NCBI RefSeq assembly: GCF_900108555.1
Contig: NZ_FNWV01000002.1
Span: 299,389-363,388 of the forward strand
DNA: 64,000 nucleotides
Source of the DNA: Ruminococcus flavefaciens
GTDB taxonomy: Bacteria; Bacillota; Clostridia; Oscillospirales; Ruminococcaceae
Reading direction: 5' to 3'
Each line of letters starts with the position of its first letter. Position 1 is the stretch's first letter. The position numbers and the translations under genes are program-made. The notes under the pieces were generated by a model. The model had not been told where the DNA came from. It saw only the letters and a program-made list of their open reading frames with translations, and searched no databases. Below are positions 17,016 through 26,252 of the stretch, piece after piece.

Positions 17016-17723
17016 TCACGAATATCTTTTTTCTGTATTTTCTATCATATCGTACAGACAGTCCATAGCGTCGCCGAGACTTCCGAGACTGTCGATAAGT
17101 CCGAGCTCAACGGCTTTTTCTCCCTCGATAACGCTCCCCACATCGAGCACGAGCTCCTGGGTGTTCATCAGCAGTGTGCGGAAGGTCTCTTCCGTGATAC
17201 TGCTGTTTTTAGTGACAAATCTCACTATCCTGTCCTGCATCTTGTCGAAATAGGAAAGAGTCTGCGGTACGCCGAGAACTGTACCGTTCATGCGTACGGG
17301 GTGGATAGTCATTGATGCAGTGGGGACTATAAAGGAGCGTTTCGCGCTTACTGCAAGGGGAACGCCTATGGAATGTCCGCCGCCGACCACGATCGAAACA
17401 GTGGGAGTTTTCATGCCCGAGATAAGCTCGGCGATAGCAAGCCCTGCCTCAACATCTCCGCCGACGGTGTTCAGGATTATGAGCAGTCCCTCAACGCTCC
17501 TGTCCTGTTCGATAGCCACAAGAGCAGGGATAATATGCTCGTATTTGGTAGTTTTGTTCTGTTCCGAGAGGACGTAGTGCCCTTCTATCTGTCCCACCAC
17601 TGAAAGGCAGTGGATAAGGTGCTTTGAATTGCGTGAAACGGACTGTCCGTTTTCGCGGACAAGCTCGGCATCGTCAATAAGTTCTTCCGAGAGTGACTTG
17701 TCCTGTTGTTTATCGTCTGACAT
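17016..17723 (-). CDS. tepA: ClpP-like serine protease of the TepA family
   Basis: This protein has 235 residues with a ClpP/crotonase-like fold. It carries [16 protein letters not shown] (oxyanion region), [12 protein letters not shown] with the catalytic-type Ser, and [12 protein letters not shown] with the catalytic-type His. Unlike ClpP it has an N-terminal extension of about 45 residues and lies next to ftsK/spoIIIE, as tepA does in Bacillus, where it has been linked to protein translocation and spore proteins. It lacks a signal peptide. The ATG at 17723 is preferred because GGAGGTG lies 6 nt upstream; a GTG at 17732 lies inside that ribosome-binding site. Confidence 0.9.
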   Translation of the reverse strand: MSDDKQQDKSLSEELIDDAELVRENGQSVSRNSKHLIHCLSVVGQIEGHYVLSEQNKTTKYEHIIPALVAIEQDRSVEGLLIILNTVGGDVEAGLAIAELISGMKTPTVSIVVGGGHSIGVPLAVSAKRSFIVPTASMTIHPVRMNGTVLGVPQTLSYFDKMQDRIVRFVTKNSSITEETFRTLLMNTQELVLDVGSVIEGEKAVELGLIDSLGSLGDAMDCLYDMIENTEKRYS

Positions 17724-17777
17724 TATATACACCTCCGAGAGCTATTTTGCGCAGCTTTCAAGAGCGTATACATAATT

Positions 17778-17806
17778 ATTATATACTTTTGCATTTCAAA
17801 AGTCAA
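17778..17806 (-). promoter_or_regulatory. Promoter of tepA-ftsK
   Basis: On the minus strand TTGACT (17801-17806) and TATAAT (17778-17783) are separated by 17 bp. Confidence 0.8.
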
Positions 17807-17809
17807 GGG

Positions 17810-18034
17810 ATTAGGATCGAGAATGGAGAATTGAGAATGTAGGGACGCGCATTGCGCGTCCGCGGTTTCCATTGTAAATATAAATGACCATTTGCAGGGG
17901 ACGTCGTTCCCGCACGGCGACCGCAACAATTGCCATGTGTGCAAATAATGGTTAGCAATATTTACAATATTAACACTAATATTCGATAATATTTGCGTAA
18001 AGCCACGATTTAATGGTTGATTTTTTATTTTTTG
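17810..18034. repeat. Gene-free stretch with GC-rich hairpin repeat
   Basis: The stretch between tepA and the lipoprotein promoter has no gene. A GAGAATGGAGAATTGAGAA tract leads into TGTAGGGACGCGC-att-GCGCGTCC (17839-17861), a member of the dispersed hairpin family. A further G/C-rich imperfect copy (GGGGACGTCGTTCCCG) lies near 17897, followed by AT-rich sequence. Confidence 0.7.
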
Positions 18035-18063
18035 TTGACGGGACTTCGGTTCGGTGCTATAAT
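18035..18063 (+). promoter_or_regulatory. Promoter of the lipoprotein gene
   Basis: The hexamers TTGACG (18035-18040) and TATAAT (18058-18063) have a 17-bp spacer. Confidence 0.75.
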
Positions 18064-18109
18064 TGACAACGAAAAAAGCCTGATAACAGGCGAAAAAGGA
18101 GAAAATCAC

Positions 18110-18835
18110 ATGAAAAAACAGTTTATCGCAGCAGCGCTCATTACAGCACTGGGACTTACAGCCTGCGGCGAGGCTAAAACAAGCGAAAAGACCTCGAAAA
18201 AGACCACCGAGGCTGCAACAACTGCTGAGACTACAGAGGCTGATGAAACCGAAGTAGTCATAATCGAGGAACTGACTACAGACCCCGTAAAAGTGACTTC
18301 TTTACCAACAGGACTCAGCGACAAATACGCTGACCTTGATAACAGGAGCTTTATATATGATGGTCATTTATATACACTTGGCGTATCGACCTTACAGGAT
18401 ATGCTCGATAACGGTGTTGAGTTTACTAAAACGGATAATTATGATAAGATTTGGACAAAACAGTTAAAGGGACAGGCAAATTACGGAACATTTGATTGCA
18501 CAGTTGCGAATAGTAGGTTACAATTTACATTTGGCAATCCAATGAAAACAGAAATTCCAATGAAAGACTGCATTATTTGTCAAGTTATTTATCCCGATTT
18601 TGAGAGTGCAATAAAAAGAGGGGATAATGATACAAAGTTACAATTTGCTTTTCCTTATACATTGACAAAAGATGAACTGATAGCTAACAGTGGTGAGCCA
18701 ACAGATAAAGGCAACCATAATGAAGTGATGTATACTGTTGTATCTGAAGCTTATCCTGAATATAATAGCGGATATAAATTTCACTTCAATCCAGACGGAC
18801 AGATTTCTTTGGTAGAAATAGAGTGGATTCCATAA
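18110..18835 (+). CDS. Secreted lipoprotein of unknown function
   Basis: This 241-residue protein has a lipoprotein signal (MKKQFIAAALITALGLTAC; lipobox LTAC with Cys about 19). A Thr/Glu/Lys-rich tether follows (about 20-60), then a globular domain without a motif I recognise (LDNRSFIYDGHLYTLGVS through LVEIEWIP). It is probably anchored to the outer face of the membrane. The ATG at 18110 is chosen because AAAAGGAGA precedes it and the signal peptide starts there. The second half of the gene is visibly more A/T-rich than the first. Confidence 0.8.
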   Translation: MKKQFIAAALITALGLTACGEAKTSEKTSKKTTEAATTAETTEADETEVVIIEELTTDPVKVTSLPTGLSDKYADLDNRSFIYDGHLYTLGVSTLQDMLDNGVEFTKTDNYDKIWTKQLKGQANYGTFDCTVANSRLQFTFGNPMKTEIPMKDCIICQVIYPDFESAIKRGDNDTKLQFAFPYTLTKDELIANSGEPTDKGNHNEVMYTVVSEAYPEYNSGYKFHFNPDGQISLVEIEWIP

Positions 18836-18845
18836 TAAAAACACA

Positions 18846-18878
18846 GCGCAGCAAGGATAATACTTGCTGCGCTTTTTT
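18846..18878 (+). terminator. Terminator of the lipoprotein gene
   Basis: The stem GCGCAGCAAG / CTTGCTGCGC is followed by six T. Confidence 0.88.
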
Positions 18879-18881
18879 GTC

Positions 18882-18958
18882 TGTAGGGGCGGCGTTCCGC
18901 CGCCCCTACAATGGGTTCATGTGATTGCGGACGAACAATGGTCGTCCCTACAGGGCTT
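18882..18958. repeat. Perfect 29-bp palindromic hairpin plus a second stem
   Basis: TGTAGGGGCGGCG-ttc-CGCCGCCCCTACA (18882-18910) is a perfect inverted repeat with 13-bp arms. It is followed by GGACGA...TCGTCCCTACA, another member with different arms. Both carry the GTAGGG/CCCTAC edge found at other loci of this family. Confidence 0.85.
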
Positions 18959-18983
18959 TTTTGTGGAAAATGGCATTTTTTAC

Positions 18984-19012
18984 TTGACAAATCGGTGTGG
19001 ATATTGTATATT
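18984..19012 (+). promoter_or_regulatory. Promoter of the first GH9 gene
   Basis: The hexamers TTGACA (18984-18989) and TATATT (19007-19012) have a 17-bp spacer. A GAGAGGGG ribosome-binding site precedes the ATG, like that of the GH5 gene. Confidence 0.75.
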
Positions 19013-19074
19013 TAAAATGTATAGGTATGGCAAATGCTGTATCTTAAATAATTAATACGAGAGGGGTATTAAAT

Positions 19075-21594
19075 ATGATATTCAAAAAGTTAACGGCAGC
19101 AGTTTCTGCACTTGCTATGTCAGCAGGCATACTTGCTTATATGCCCAACAGCACAGAGGGCGGCATAGTAACAGCAGCAGACTCGGCTTCCAAGTACAAC
19201 TACGCAGAGGCTCTCCAGAAGTCCATGTTCTTCTATGAGGTGCAGCAGTCAGGCAAGCTCCCTGAGTGGAATCAGGTAGCATGGCGTGCAGACTCAATGG
19301 TTGACGAGGACGGCAATGAGACAGACGTTGTTCCGGGCGGCTGGTTCGACGCAGGTGACCATTTCAAGTTCACTCTTACAAATGCTTACTCAGCATCTAT
19401 CATGGCTTGGGGTTACATCAACTACAAAGACGCTGTTGACAAGGCAGGTCTTGGCGAGGTGTACCGCAACAATATCCAGTGGGGTATGGACTACGTAATG
19501 GCCTGCGATAAGGGCGGCGGTGAGATGATCGGTACTATCGGCGACTTCAAGGGCGGCTCTACAGACCATAACATCTGGTGCAGTGCCGAGGTTTATCTCC
19601 GCAAGCATCATCTCAACAACGGCGACTGGAAGAGACCTTATGATACTATAAAGAATGCATCTGTTGCAGCTCTTTCAGCAGCAGCACTTGCAGAGGGCTA
19701 CATTATATTCAAGGATACACAGCCTGAAAAGGCAGCTCAGTATCTCAAGCACGCAAAGGACCTGTTTGAGGGTGCTGACAAGATCAGAGCCTGCAAGGAT
19801 ATCGGCGGCATGAGCGGAATGTATGATTCTTCTTCATGGCTCGATGACTGTATGTATGCTGCTAACTGGCTCTATATGGCTACAGGCGATAAGAGCTACC
19901 TCGATAAGATCGAGAAGGACTATATCCCCGATTTCCCACTTGAAAATCAGTCAACTTCACGCAAGTACACATGGGGACTCTGCTGGGACGATACTTCACA
20001 GGCAGCAGCTTTCCTCTATGCTCTTAACACAGGCAACAAGGAGTGGACAGAACACATTTCTCACCACCTTGACTATTGGATAGACGGTTACGGCGGAAAG
20101 AAGGTAGACTATACACCTGACGGACTTGCATGGCTCTTCAACTGGGGAAGTGCTCGTCACGCTACAACAACTGCATGGCTTGCTAAGCTTGCAAGTGATA
20201 CATTATTCAAGGACGATGCTTCACTTTCAAAGAAGTACAACGACTGGGCTAAGTCTCAGATGGACTATGTATTCGGCGATAACGGTCTGAAGATGAGCTA
20301 CGTTCTCGGTATGGGCGACAATCAGCCGTCTGCATTCCACCACAGAACAGCCTCTGGTATCCACGATGACCACTGGAACGACCTCGGTCAGAAGTCAGGC
20401 GGAGATGAGGGCTGGCAGACAGAGTATGCACATACTCTCTATGGTGCTCTCGTAGGCGGTCCTGACAAGTCAGGCAGCTATAAGAACAGTGTTGCTCAGT
20501 ATGAGTACTCAGAAGTTGCTATCGACTACAACGCAGGCTACACAGCTTGTCTCTGCGCAATGGTAGACGATTACGGCGGAAACATCGACGCTTCATTCCC
20601 ACCTGCTGAGACTCCGAAGTGGGCTGAGTGGGAAGTTGCAGCTGTTATCAACGGCACACCTGCTGCAAGCTATACAGAGATCAAGGCATGGGCTATGAAC
20701 CACACAGCTTGGCCTGCAAGAGTTGCAAAGGACGTTGAGTACAGATACTTCTTCGATGTGTCAGAAGTTATCGAGAACGGTCTCTCTGTAGACGATATCA
20801 AGGTAGAGGGAAAGTCACAGCAGTACGAGAGCGGACAGGGCCATGCTACAGTTACAGGTCCTCACAAGTATGAGGGAGATCCTACAGGAAATACATACTA
20901 TGCAAGCATCAAGTTCGATGACGGCAGAGCTATACAGCCTACAGGTCAGAGCGAACACAGAGACGAGGTACAGTTCAGAATTTCTATCCCTGATGCAGTA
21001 GACGGCAAGTCAACAGCAGGCGCATGGGATACTTCAAACGACTGGTCATACCTCGGCGGTCTCGACAAGGCTACAGACCTCAAGAAGGCTAACTCACTCA
21101 ACGAGCATATGCCTATGTATGTTGACGGCGTTATCGCATGGGGCGAAGAGCCTGACGGCACAAAGTTCGTAGTTAAGCCATGCGTAAAGAATGGGAGTAC
21201 AGAACCTACACCCGGAACGACCACAACAACAAAGCCGGTTACAACAACTACTACAACAACTTCAACAACAACTACAACCACAACAAAGATCACAACAACA
21301 TCTGAACCAACTGTCACCACAACAACAGGAGGAAGTGATTCGCCTGCTGTTACAAAGTGGGGAGACGCTAACTGCGACGGTGAAGTTGATTTTGCAGACA
21401 TTGTTCTCATAATGCAGAGCCTTGCAAATCCGAACAAGTATGGCGTTAACGGTACTGACGAGCACCACATCACAGAGCAGGGTATAGCCAACGGCGACGT
21501 TTATGACAACGGCTCTAAGATCACAACTAATGATGCTCAGACACTCCAGAAATACCTGCTTCACCTCATTACAGAGTTGCCTGAGAAAAAATAA
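19075..21594 (+). CDS. Cellulosomal GH9 endoglucanase with CBM3c-type module and dockerin
   Basis: This is a secreted cellulase of 839 residues. A signal peptide (about 1-35) is followed by a GH9 catalytic domain (about 38-500). GGWFDAGDHFKF carries the nucleophile-side Asp92/Asp95, SAFHHRTASG lies near residue 420, and YSEVAIDYNAGY holds the general-acid Glu480. A CBM3c-like module (about 515-700; WEVAAVINGTPAASYTEIKAW to YVDGVIAWGEEPDGT) follows directly. This GH9-CBM3c arrangement typically gives processive endoglucanases because the CBM feeds the cellulose chain. A Thr-rich linker and a dockerin (GDANCDGEVDFADIVLIMQS) finish the protein. It has its own promoter and terminator and lies just before a second GH9 gene. 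Confidence 0.95.
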   Translation: MIFKKLTAAVSALAMSAGILAYMPNSTEGGIVTAADSASKYNYAEALQKSMFFYEVQQSGKLPEWNQVAWRADSMVDEDGNETDVVPGGWFDAGDHFKFTLTNAYSASIMAWGYINYKDAVDKAGLGEVYRNNIQWGMDYVMACDKGGGEMIGTIGDFKGGSTDHNIWCSAEVYLRKHHLNNGDWKRPYDTIKNASVAALSAAALAEGYIIFKDTQPEKAAQYLKHAKDLFEGADKIRACKDIGGMSGMYDSSSWLDDCMYAANWLYMATGDKSYLDKIEKDYIPDFPLENQSTSRKYTWGLCWDDTSQAAAFLYALNTGNKEWTEHISHHLDYWIDGYGGKKVDYTPDGLAWLFNWGSARHATTTAWLAKLASDTLFKDDASLSKKYNDWAKSQMDYVFGDNGLKMSYVLGMGDNQPSAFHHRTASGIHDDHWNDLGQKSGGDEGWQTEYAHTLYGALVGGPDKSGSYKNSVAQYEYSEVAIDYNAGYTACLCAMVDDYGGNIDASFPPAETPKWAEWEVAAVINGTPAASYTEIKAWAMNHTAWPARVAKDVEYRYFFDVSEVIENGLSVDDIKVEGKSQQYESGQGHATVTGPHKYEGDPTGNTYYASIKFDDGRAIQPTGQSEHRDEVQFRISIPDAVDGKSTAGAWDTSNDWSYLGGLDKATDLKKANSLNEHMPMYVDGVIAWGEEPDGTKFVVKPCVKNGSTEPTPGTTTTTKPVTTTTTTTSTTTTTTTKITTTSEPTVTTTTGGSDSPAVTKWGDANCDGEVDFADIVLIMQSLANPNKYGVNGTDEHHITEQGIANGDVYDNGSKITTNDAQTLQKYLLHLITELPEKK

Positions 21595-21614
21595 TAATTA
21601 ATTCACAAAATAGA

Positions 21615-21648
21615 AATAAGAGGGAAATTATTCCCTCTTATTTTTTTT
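21615..21648 (+). terminator. Terminator of the first GH9 gene
   Basis: The stem AATAAGAGGGAA / TTCCCTCTTATT with an ATTA loop is followed by a long T-run. Confidence 0.9.
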
Positions 21649-21718
21649 ACCTTTTTGTTCATTGTGTACAGAATTCTGAAACTCCCATTAGAGAAATGAA
21701 CGAATTTCAAGAAAACTA

Positions 21719-21747
21719 TTTACTTTTTTTTTTCGATATAATATAAT
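21719..21747 (+). promoter_or_regulatory. Promoter of the second GH9 gene
   Basis: The hexamers TTTACT (21719-21724) and TATAAT (21742-21747) are 17 bp apart. An overlapping second TATAAT lies at 21737-21742. Confidence 0.7.
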
Positions 21748-21753
21748 ATGATT

Positions 21754-21875
21754 GATGAGTCGGATAAGTGCAGAGTCCGACAGGACGTAAAGGCTCATTG
21801 CTCGAATTTACGGTATATATACGCGGCGTTTGCACTGACACTGCGTTATAAACTATATTCTTAAATATTCAGGGA
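21754..21875 (+). ncRNA. Structured 5' leader of the second GH9 mRNA
   Basis: The leader of about 130 nt contains GTCGGA...TCCGAC (about 21759-21781) inside an outer ATGAG/CTCAT pairing. GTAAA...TTTAC pairs further on, and a GTGCA in the first loop can pair with TGCAC about 45 nt downstream, like a pseudoknot. No known riboswitch class is recognised. It ends in an AGGGAGGG ribosome-binding site. Confidence 0.35.
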
Positions 21876-21885
21876 GGGTATTCAA

Positions 21886-24800
21886 ATGCACAAGAAAACT
21901 TCAAAGATTCTTGCCAGCGTTATGGCCATGGCTACAATTGCTCCTGCTGCTGTTAATGTGATAGCACCTATGACAGCTTCAGCTGGTCTCGTAGTTGGTG
22001 AGAGCACATTCGATCACAAGGCTCTGCCTTGGCACACTTGTGAATCATCACCTGCTAAGCAGAACTTTGAGCTTACAGATGGTACATTCCACGTTATGGT
22101 AAAAGTTCCTGAGGGTGCTGACCACGAAAAGTGGGACCTTCAGTTCAGACACAGAAACCTCAGCTTCAAGGCTGGCCACGAGTACAAGGTAAGCTTCAAG
22201 GCTAAGGCAAAGAGAGCAGGCATGGAGCTTTGCTCTAAGATCGGTGATATTTCCGGTAACAACGAGTATTTTGAGCTCGATGGTGCTTCAAACGATATGC
22301 ACATGGGACCTCACATGGGCGGTCAGTGGCCTGCAAAGGCTGTTTCACTCACAACTGAGTGGCAGACATTTGAGGGTACATTCAAGCCAACTGAGGACCT
22401 CGAAGCAGCTGAGTGGTGCTTCCACTATGCTAAGGGTACTAAGTATCAGGGTAATGCTGAAGAAGGCGACGAGATCTGGTTTGACGACATGGTTATCGAC
22501 TGCGTAACCTGCGGCGACAAGGCTCCAGGTGAGGGCTGCTGTAATGCAGATCCTGACGAGGGATACGGTGCAACAAACCGTGACTATTCTGCTAAGTTTG
22601 ATCCTTCAATGAAGGAAGGCGGCAAGCTCGTTAACTTCATTTCTGTAAACCAGGTTGGTTACTTCACAAACTTTGCTAAGACAGCTACACTCGGCGATAA
22701 CAAGGGTGATATCCTTTACGGTGCTTCAACAATCGACCTTTCAGGTTCTTATACTTGGGAGCTCGTTGATGCTTCATCAGGCACTGTTGTTGAGACAGGC
22801 GAGACAACTACAGCAAAGAAGGATCCTGATTCAGCTGATACTGTTTGTAAGATCGACTTCTCAAAGGCTAACAAGGCTGGCAGATACTATCTCCGTATAA
22901 AGGGCGAAAGCTGGAGATCAATGGAATTCAATATCGGTGACGACATCTATTCTGATTCTTCACACGATATGCTCAAGAATGCTCTTAACTACTTCTATCA
23001 GAACCGTTCAGGTATTGATATAGAAGAGAAGTATATCACATCAGGTGATAAGAAGACTCTTGCTCATGAGGGTGGTCATAAGACTGATACAGCTTACGTA
23101 CAGAAGATCTGGAAGAACGAGTACCTCGAGAATTCAGAGGCTACAAGCACATATGCTTCATCTAAGATCACAGCTAACAAGGGCTGGTACGACGCAGGTG
23201 ACCACGGTAAATACGTTGTTAACGGCGGTATCTCAGTATGGACTCTCCTCAATATGTATGAGAGAGCTACATTCAACGAGAAGACAAAGGAGAAGTTTGC
23301 TGACGGTTCAGGCACAGTAAGTATCCCTGAGACAGGCAATAAGCTCCCTGATATCATCGATGAGTGTCTCTACGAGCTCGAATTCATGACAGCTATGAAG
23401 GTTGATGCTAAGGAGCCTACATGGGGCAAGTACGCAGGAATGGTTTACCACAAGCTCCACGACCACAAGTGGACAGGACTTGCTACAAGACCTTGGGACT
23501 ACTCAGGTGAAAAGCTTGAGAACGGTGACAAGGGCTGGAATACAGAGCGTATCGTTAAGCCACCAACGTTTGCTGCTACACTGAACTATGCTGCTTGCTC
23601 AGCTCAGATGGCAAGACTTATCGAGCCATATGACTCAACAAAGTCTGCATTCTATCTCCAGGAAGCTAAGGACGCTTATGCAGCTGCTGAGAAGAACTGG
23701 TACAAGGCAGGTGATGACGAAGAGAATAACGAGAAGTCACTCTACGCACCTATGTATCAGGCTAAGGGCGGTGGTCCTTACGGTGATAACGAGGTTAAGG
23801 ACGATATGTACTGGGCAGCTTGTGAGATCTATACATCTGCTAAGATCCTCAAGGATGCTGATGCTGATACATACCTCACAAAGCTTTCTGAATATACAAA
23901 TGCTTTCAAGGTTCCTACAAGAATCACAGGCGGTGAGAACAAGGACGGTTCATTCACAGCTCTTAACTGGGGTAATACAAATGCCGCAGGTTCACTCTCA
24001 CTCCTTCTCCACCCAGAAGTTCTTACTGATGAGCAGTATGCTACACTTACAGCTTCTATCAAGAAGACTGCTGATGATTACATCGAAGAAGAACAGATCC
24101 AGGGTTACGGTATTCCTTACAAGTATGACGGTGAAGGATACAACGATCCTAACAACCTTGATCCAAGCATAATCATCCACGGTTATGAGTGGGGTTCAAA
24201 CTCAATGGTTATCAACAACCTCATGGTAATGTCATATGCTTATGACCTTACAGGCGATGACAAGTACATGAACGGTGTTCTCACAGGTATGAACTACCTC
24301 CTCGGCTGTAACCCACTTTCATTCTCATTCGTCACAGGTTACGGTACATACATGGAAAAGAATCCTCACCACAGATATTGGTCACACGAGCTTGATAAGA
24401 CTCTGCCTATGGCTCCTGACGGAGTTCTCTCAGGCGGTCCTAACGCAGGTCTCCAGGATCCATATGTACGTGCTCTCGGATTCGTTCCCGGTAAGGAAGA
24501 TAACCCGTCACAGAGATGTTTCGTTGACTCTATCGAAGCTTGGTCAACAAACGAGGTTACAATCAACTGGAATGCTCCTCTTGCTTGGATCGTTGAGTTC
24601 CTCCAGGATAAGGAGCAGAAGTATACATATGTTACACCTACACCTGGCACAACAACTACAACTCAGACACCTGTTGTTACAACTACAACAGTTTCAGATG
24701 TTACTCCTTCTGCTAAGGTATGGGGCGACGCTAACTGCGACGGCGATGTAGATATGGGCGATATCGTTCTTATCATGCAGAGCCTTGCTAACCCGAACAA

Positions 24801-24957
24801 GTACGGTGAGGGCGGTACAGATAAGTCTGCTATCACAGCACAGGGTAAGGCTAACGCTGACGTTGACACATCAAGCAAGGGCATCACAACTCAGGATGCA
24901 GTTCGTATCCAGAACTTCCTCCTCAACAAGATCTCTTCACTTGATCCTACTAAGTAA
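21886..24957 (+). CDS. Cellulosomal GH9 cellulase with CBM4-like and Ig-like N-terminal modules and dockerin
   Basis: This secreted enzyme has 1023 residues. A signal peptide (about 1-32) precedes a CBM4/9-like beta-sandwich (about 33-206; FRHRNLSFKAGHEYKVSFKA to EIWFDDMVIDC), then the Ig-like CelD_N module (about 255-355; FISVNQVGYFTNFAKTA). The GH9 domain (about 360-905) shows GWYDAGDHGKYVVNGG (Asp436/Asp439), NPHHRYWSHELDKT, and NEVTINWNAPLAW with the acid Glu890. A short Thr/Pro linker and a dockerin (GDANCDGDVDMGDIVLIMQS) follow. This CBM4-Ig-GH9 order is typical of cellobiohydrolase or endoglucanase GH9 enzymes of cellulosomes. Codon choice is strongly T-ending (GCT, GGT), like the ribosomal genes here, unlike the other cellulases. 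Confidence 0.95.
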   Translation: MHKKTSKILASVMAMATIAPAAVNVIAPMTASAGLVVGESTFDHKALPWHTCESSPAKQNFELTDGTFHVMVKVPEGADHEKWDLQFRHRNLSFKAGHEYKVSFKAKAKRAGMELCSKIGDISGNNEYFELDGASNDMHMGPHMGGQWPAKAVSLTTEWQTFEGTFKPTEDLEAAEWCFHYAKGTKYQGNAEEGDEIWFDDMVIDCVTCGDKAPGEGCCNADPDEGYGATNRDYSAKFDPSMKEGGKLVNFISVNQVGYFTNFAKTATLGDNKGDILYGASTIDLSGSYTWELVDASSGTVVETGETTTAKKDPDSADTVCKIDFSKANKAGRYYLRIKGESWRSMEFNIGDDIYSDSSHDMLKNALNYFYQNRSGIDIEEKYITSGDKKTLAHEGGHKTDTAYVQKIWKNEYLENSEATSTYASSKITANKGWYDAGDHGKYVVNGGISVWTLLNMYERATFNEKTKEKFADGSGTVSIPETGNKLPDIIDECLYELEFMTAMKVDAKEPTWGKYAGMVYHKLHDHKWTGLATRPWDYSGEKLENGDKGWNTERIVKPPTFAATLNYAACSAQMARLIEPYDSTKSAFYLQEAKDAYAAAEKNWYKAGDDEENNEKSLYAPMYQAKGGGPYGDNEVKDDMYWAACEIYTSAKILKDADADTYLTKLSEYTNAFKVPTRITGGENKDGSFTALNWGNTNAAGSLSLLLHPEVLTDEQYATLTASIKKTADDYIEEEQIQGYGIPYKYDGEGYNDPNNLDPSIIIHGYEWGSNSMVINNLMVMSYAYDLTGDDKYMNGVLTGMNYLLGCNPLSFSFVTGYGTYMEKNPHHRYWSHELDKTLPMAPDGVLSGGPNAGLQDPYVRALGFVPGKEDNPSQRCFVDSIEAWSTNEVTINWNAPLAWIVEFLQDKEQKYTYVTPTPGTTTTTQTPVVTTTTVSDVTPSAKVWGDANCDGDVDMGDIVLIMQSLANPNKYGEGGTDKSAITAQGKANADVDTSSKGITTQDAVRIQNFLLNKISSLDPTK

Positions 24958-24987
24958 TTAGTAATATCGGGATAAAATCCCATTAGT

Positions 24988-25022
24988 AAACCGAGCGGTA
25001 TATCCGCTCGGTTTATTTTTTG
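24988..25022 (+). terminator. Terminator of the second GH9 gene
   Basis: The stem AAACCGAGCGG / CCGCTCGGTTT is followed by a T-run. Confidence 0.88.
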
Positions 25023-25034
25023 TATATATGCCTA

Positions 25035-25063
25035 TTGAAAACATGACAGAAAAGTGATATAAT
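25035..25063 (+). promoter_or_regulatory. Promoter of the DUF2974 gene
   Basis: The hexamers TTGAAA (25035-25040) and TATAAT (25058-25063) have a 17-bp spacer. Confidence 0.75.
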
Positions 25064-25157
25064 GTTATATAAAGAGAAATATACCATTGCATGAGTATCA
25101 ATGATCTGATTTGGCGTGATCTTTATACGTCAGTATTTTCAGATAGGGGGGACTTTT

Positions 25158-26246
25158 CTGGCGAACATTCTTGATTACCTCGACTGGCGGGGAGATGTTC
25201 CGTTTTCAGCAGATCCGTTCAATGAGATCGACGGATTGGTTTTGTCTCAGTTTTGCTATGTGCCCTTGGAAGGCGTAGTTTCCGAAAGTTTTGAGGAAAG
25301 CATAACAATTCCCGAGGCTTATAAAATATATGATCCCGAAAAAATTGATAAGAAGCTCAGGATCATTACCTTCGATCAGGATAATATGCTGTTCAGAAAG
25401 CTTGCCGAGTCAAGGCGTTATCGCGGAACATTGCTTAGCGGATATATCAGCATGGTTGAACATTCTGCTGATATGCAGTTTTCGGCACTTACCTACAGGC
25501 TGCCCGACGGAAGCGATTTTATAGCTTTTCGCGGTACGGACGGAACTGTCGTAGGCTGGAAAGAGGACTTTAATCTCAGTTTTATGCAGCAGACAGCAGG
25601 TCAGCAGCAGGCGATATGCTATGTGGATAAGGCTTATTCGGGAGCAGAGCTGGTTAGGCTCGGCGGACATTCAAAAGGCGGAAATTTCGCTATTTACAGC
25701 TCTATGTTCTGCGAGGAAAATGTGCGTCAGCACATCAGGGACATCTATTCCTATGACGGTCCGGGTTTCAGAGACGAGATAATAGAATCTGATATGTATA
25801 AAAAAATGCTTCCGTATATCAGAAGCTATATACCGCAGGTTTCTATCGTTGGTATGCTTCTCGGAAGCAGCTGTGAGCCGAAGATAGTAAAGAACTCCGC
25901 TATCGGACTGAGCCAGCATTTTTCCTACAGCTGGGAGCTGCGCCGCAATCGCTTCGTGCTTGCGGATAAGCTGAAAAAGTCGGGCGATGTTATAAACAAG
26001 GCGATATCGGGACTTCTTGAAGAATTCAGCGATACAGAGAGGCAGATATTCACGGATTCGCTGTTTGAGGTGCTCAATTCTACCGATAAGGATACATTGA
26101 AGGAGATAAACAAGCTTCGTCTGTATCCTGCACTTATCAAGGCGTATTCAAAGCTTCGTCCCGAACAGCAGGCGATAATGAAAGGTGCTATCAAAAAGAT
26201 CGCCAAAGACGGAACGGGTGCCATATTCAAACCTCAGCAGCCATGA
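25158..26246 (+). CDS. DUF2974 (Mbeg1-like) alpha/beta-hydrolase-fold protein
   Basis: This protein has about 362 residues. The N terminus ANILDYLDWRGDVPF and the lipase-like nucleophile elbow RLGGHSKGGNFAIYS (GxSxG-type, Ser near residue 177) match the DUF2974 family of lipase-like proteins, common in gut Firmicutes and of unknown substrate. SFIAFRGTDGTVVGWKEDF-type sequence (about 117-135) is the oxyanion/lid region. No signal peptide is seen. The start is placed at a CTG at 25158 because GGGGGG (25146-25151) lies 6 nt upstream and family members begin at MANILDYL; a GTG at 25116 lacks any ribosome-binding site. Confidence 0.85.
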   Translation: MANILDYLDWRGDVPFSADPFNEIDGLVLSQFCYVPLEGVVSESFEESITIPEAYKIYDPEKIDKKLRIITFDQDNMLFRKLAESRRYRGTLLSGYISMVEHSADMQFSALTYRLPDGSDFIAFRGTDGTVVGWKEDFNLSFMQQTAGQQQAICYVDKAYSGAELVRLGGHSKGGNFAIYSSMFCEENVRQHIRDIYSYDGPGFRDEIIESDMYKKMLPYIRSYIPQVSIVGMLLGSSCEPKIVKNSAIGLSQHFSYSWELRRNRFVLADKLKKSGDVINKAISGLLEEFSDTERQIFTDSLFEVLNSTDKDTLKEINKLRLYPALIKAYSKLRPEQQAIMKGAIKKIAKDGTGAIFKPQQP

Positions 26247-26252
26247 TACAAT

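Noticed and set aside
20946..21491. Val-rich minus-strand frames opposite Thr linkers
   Set aside because: Poly-Thr ACA/ACT codons read in reverse give poly-Val; no start signals are present.
21750..21800. Hammerhead-like TGATGAG plus stem in the GH9 leader
   Set aside because: The second core strand GAAA and the cleavage-site context are missing after the stem (AGGACGTAAAG instead), so a hammerhead is not supported.
21775..21805. Resemblance of GGACGTAAAGGCTC to part of the c-di-GMP-I riboswitch
   Set aside because: The upstream GCAAACC element and the second helix of that riboswitch are absent; the similarity covers only a few bases.
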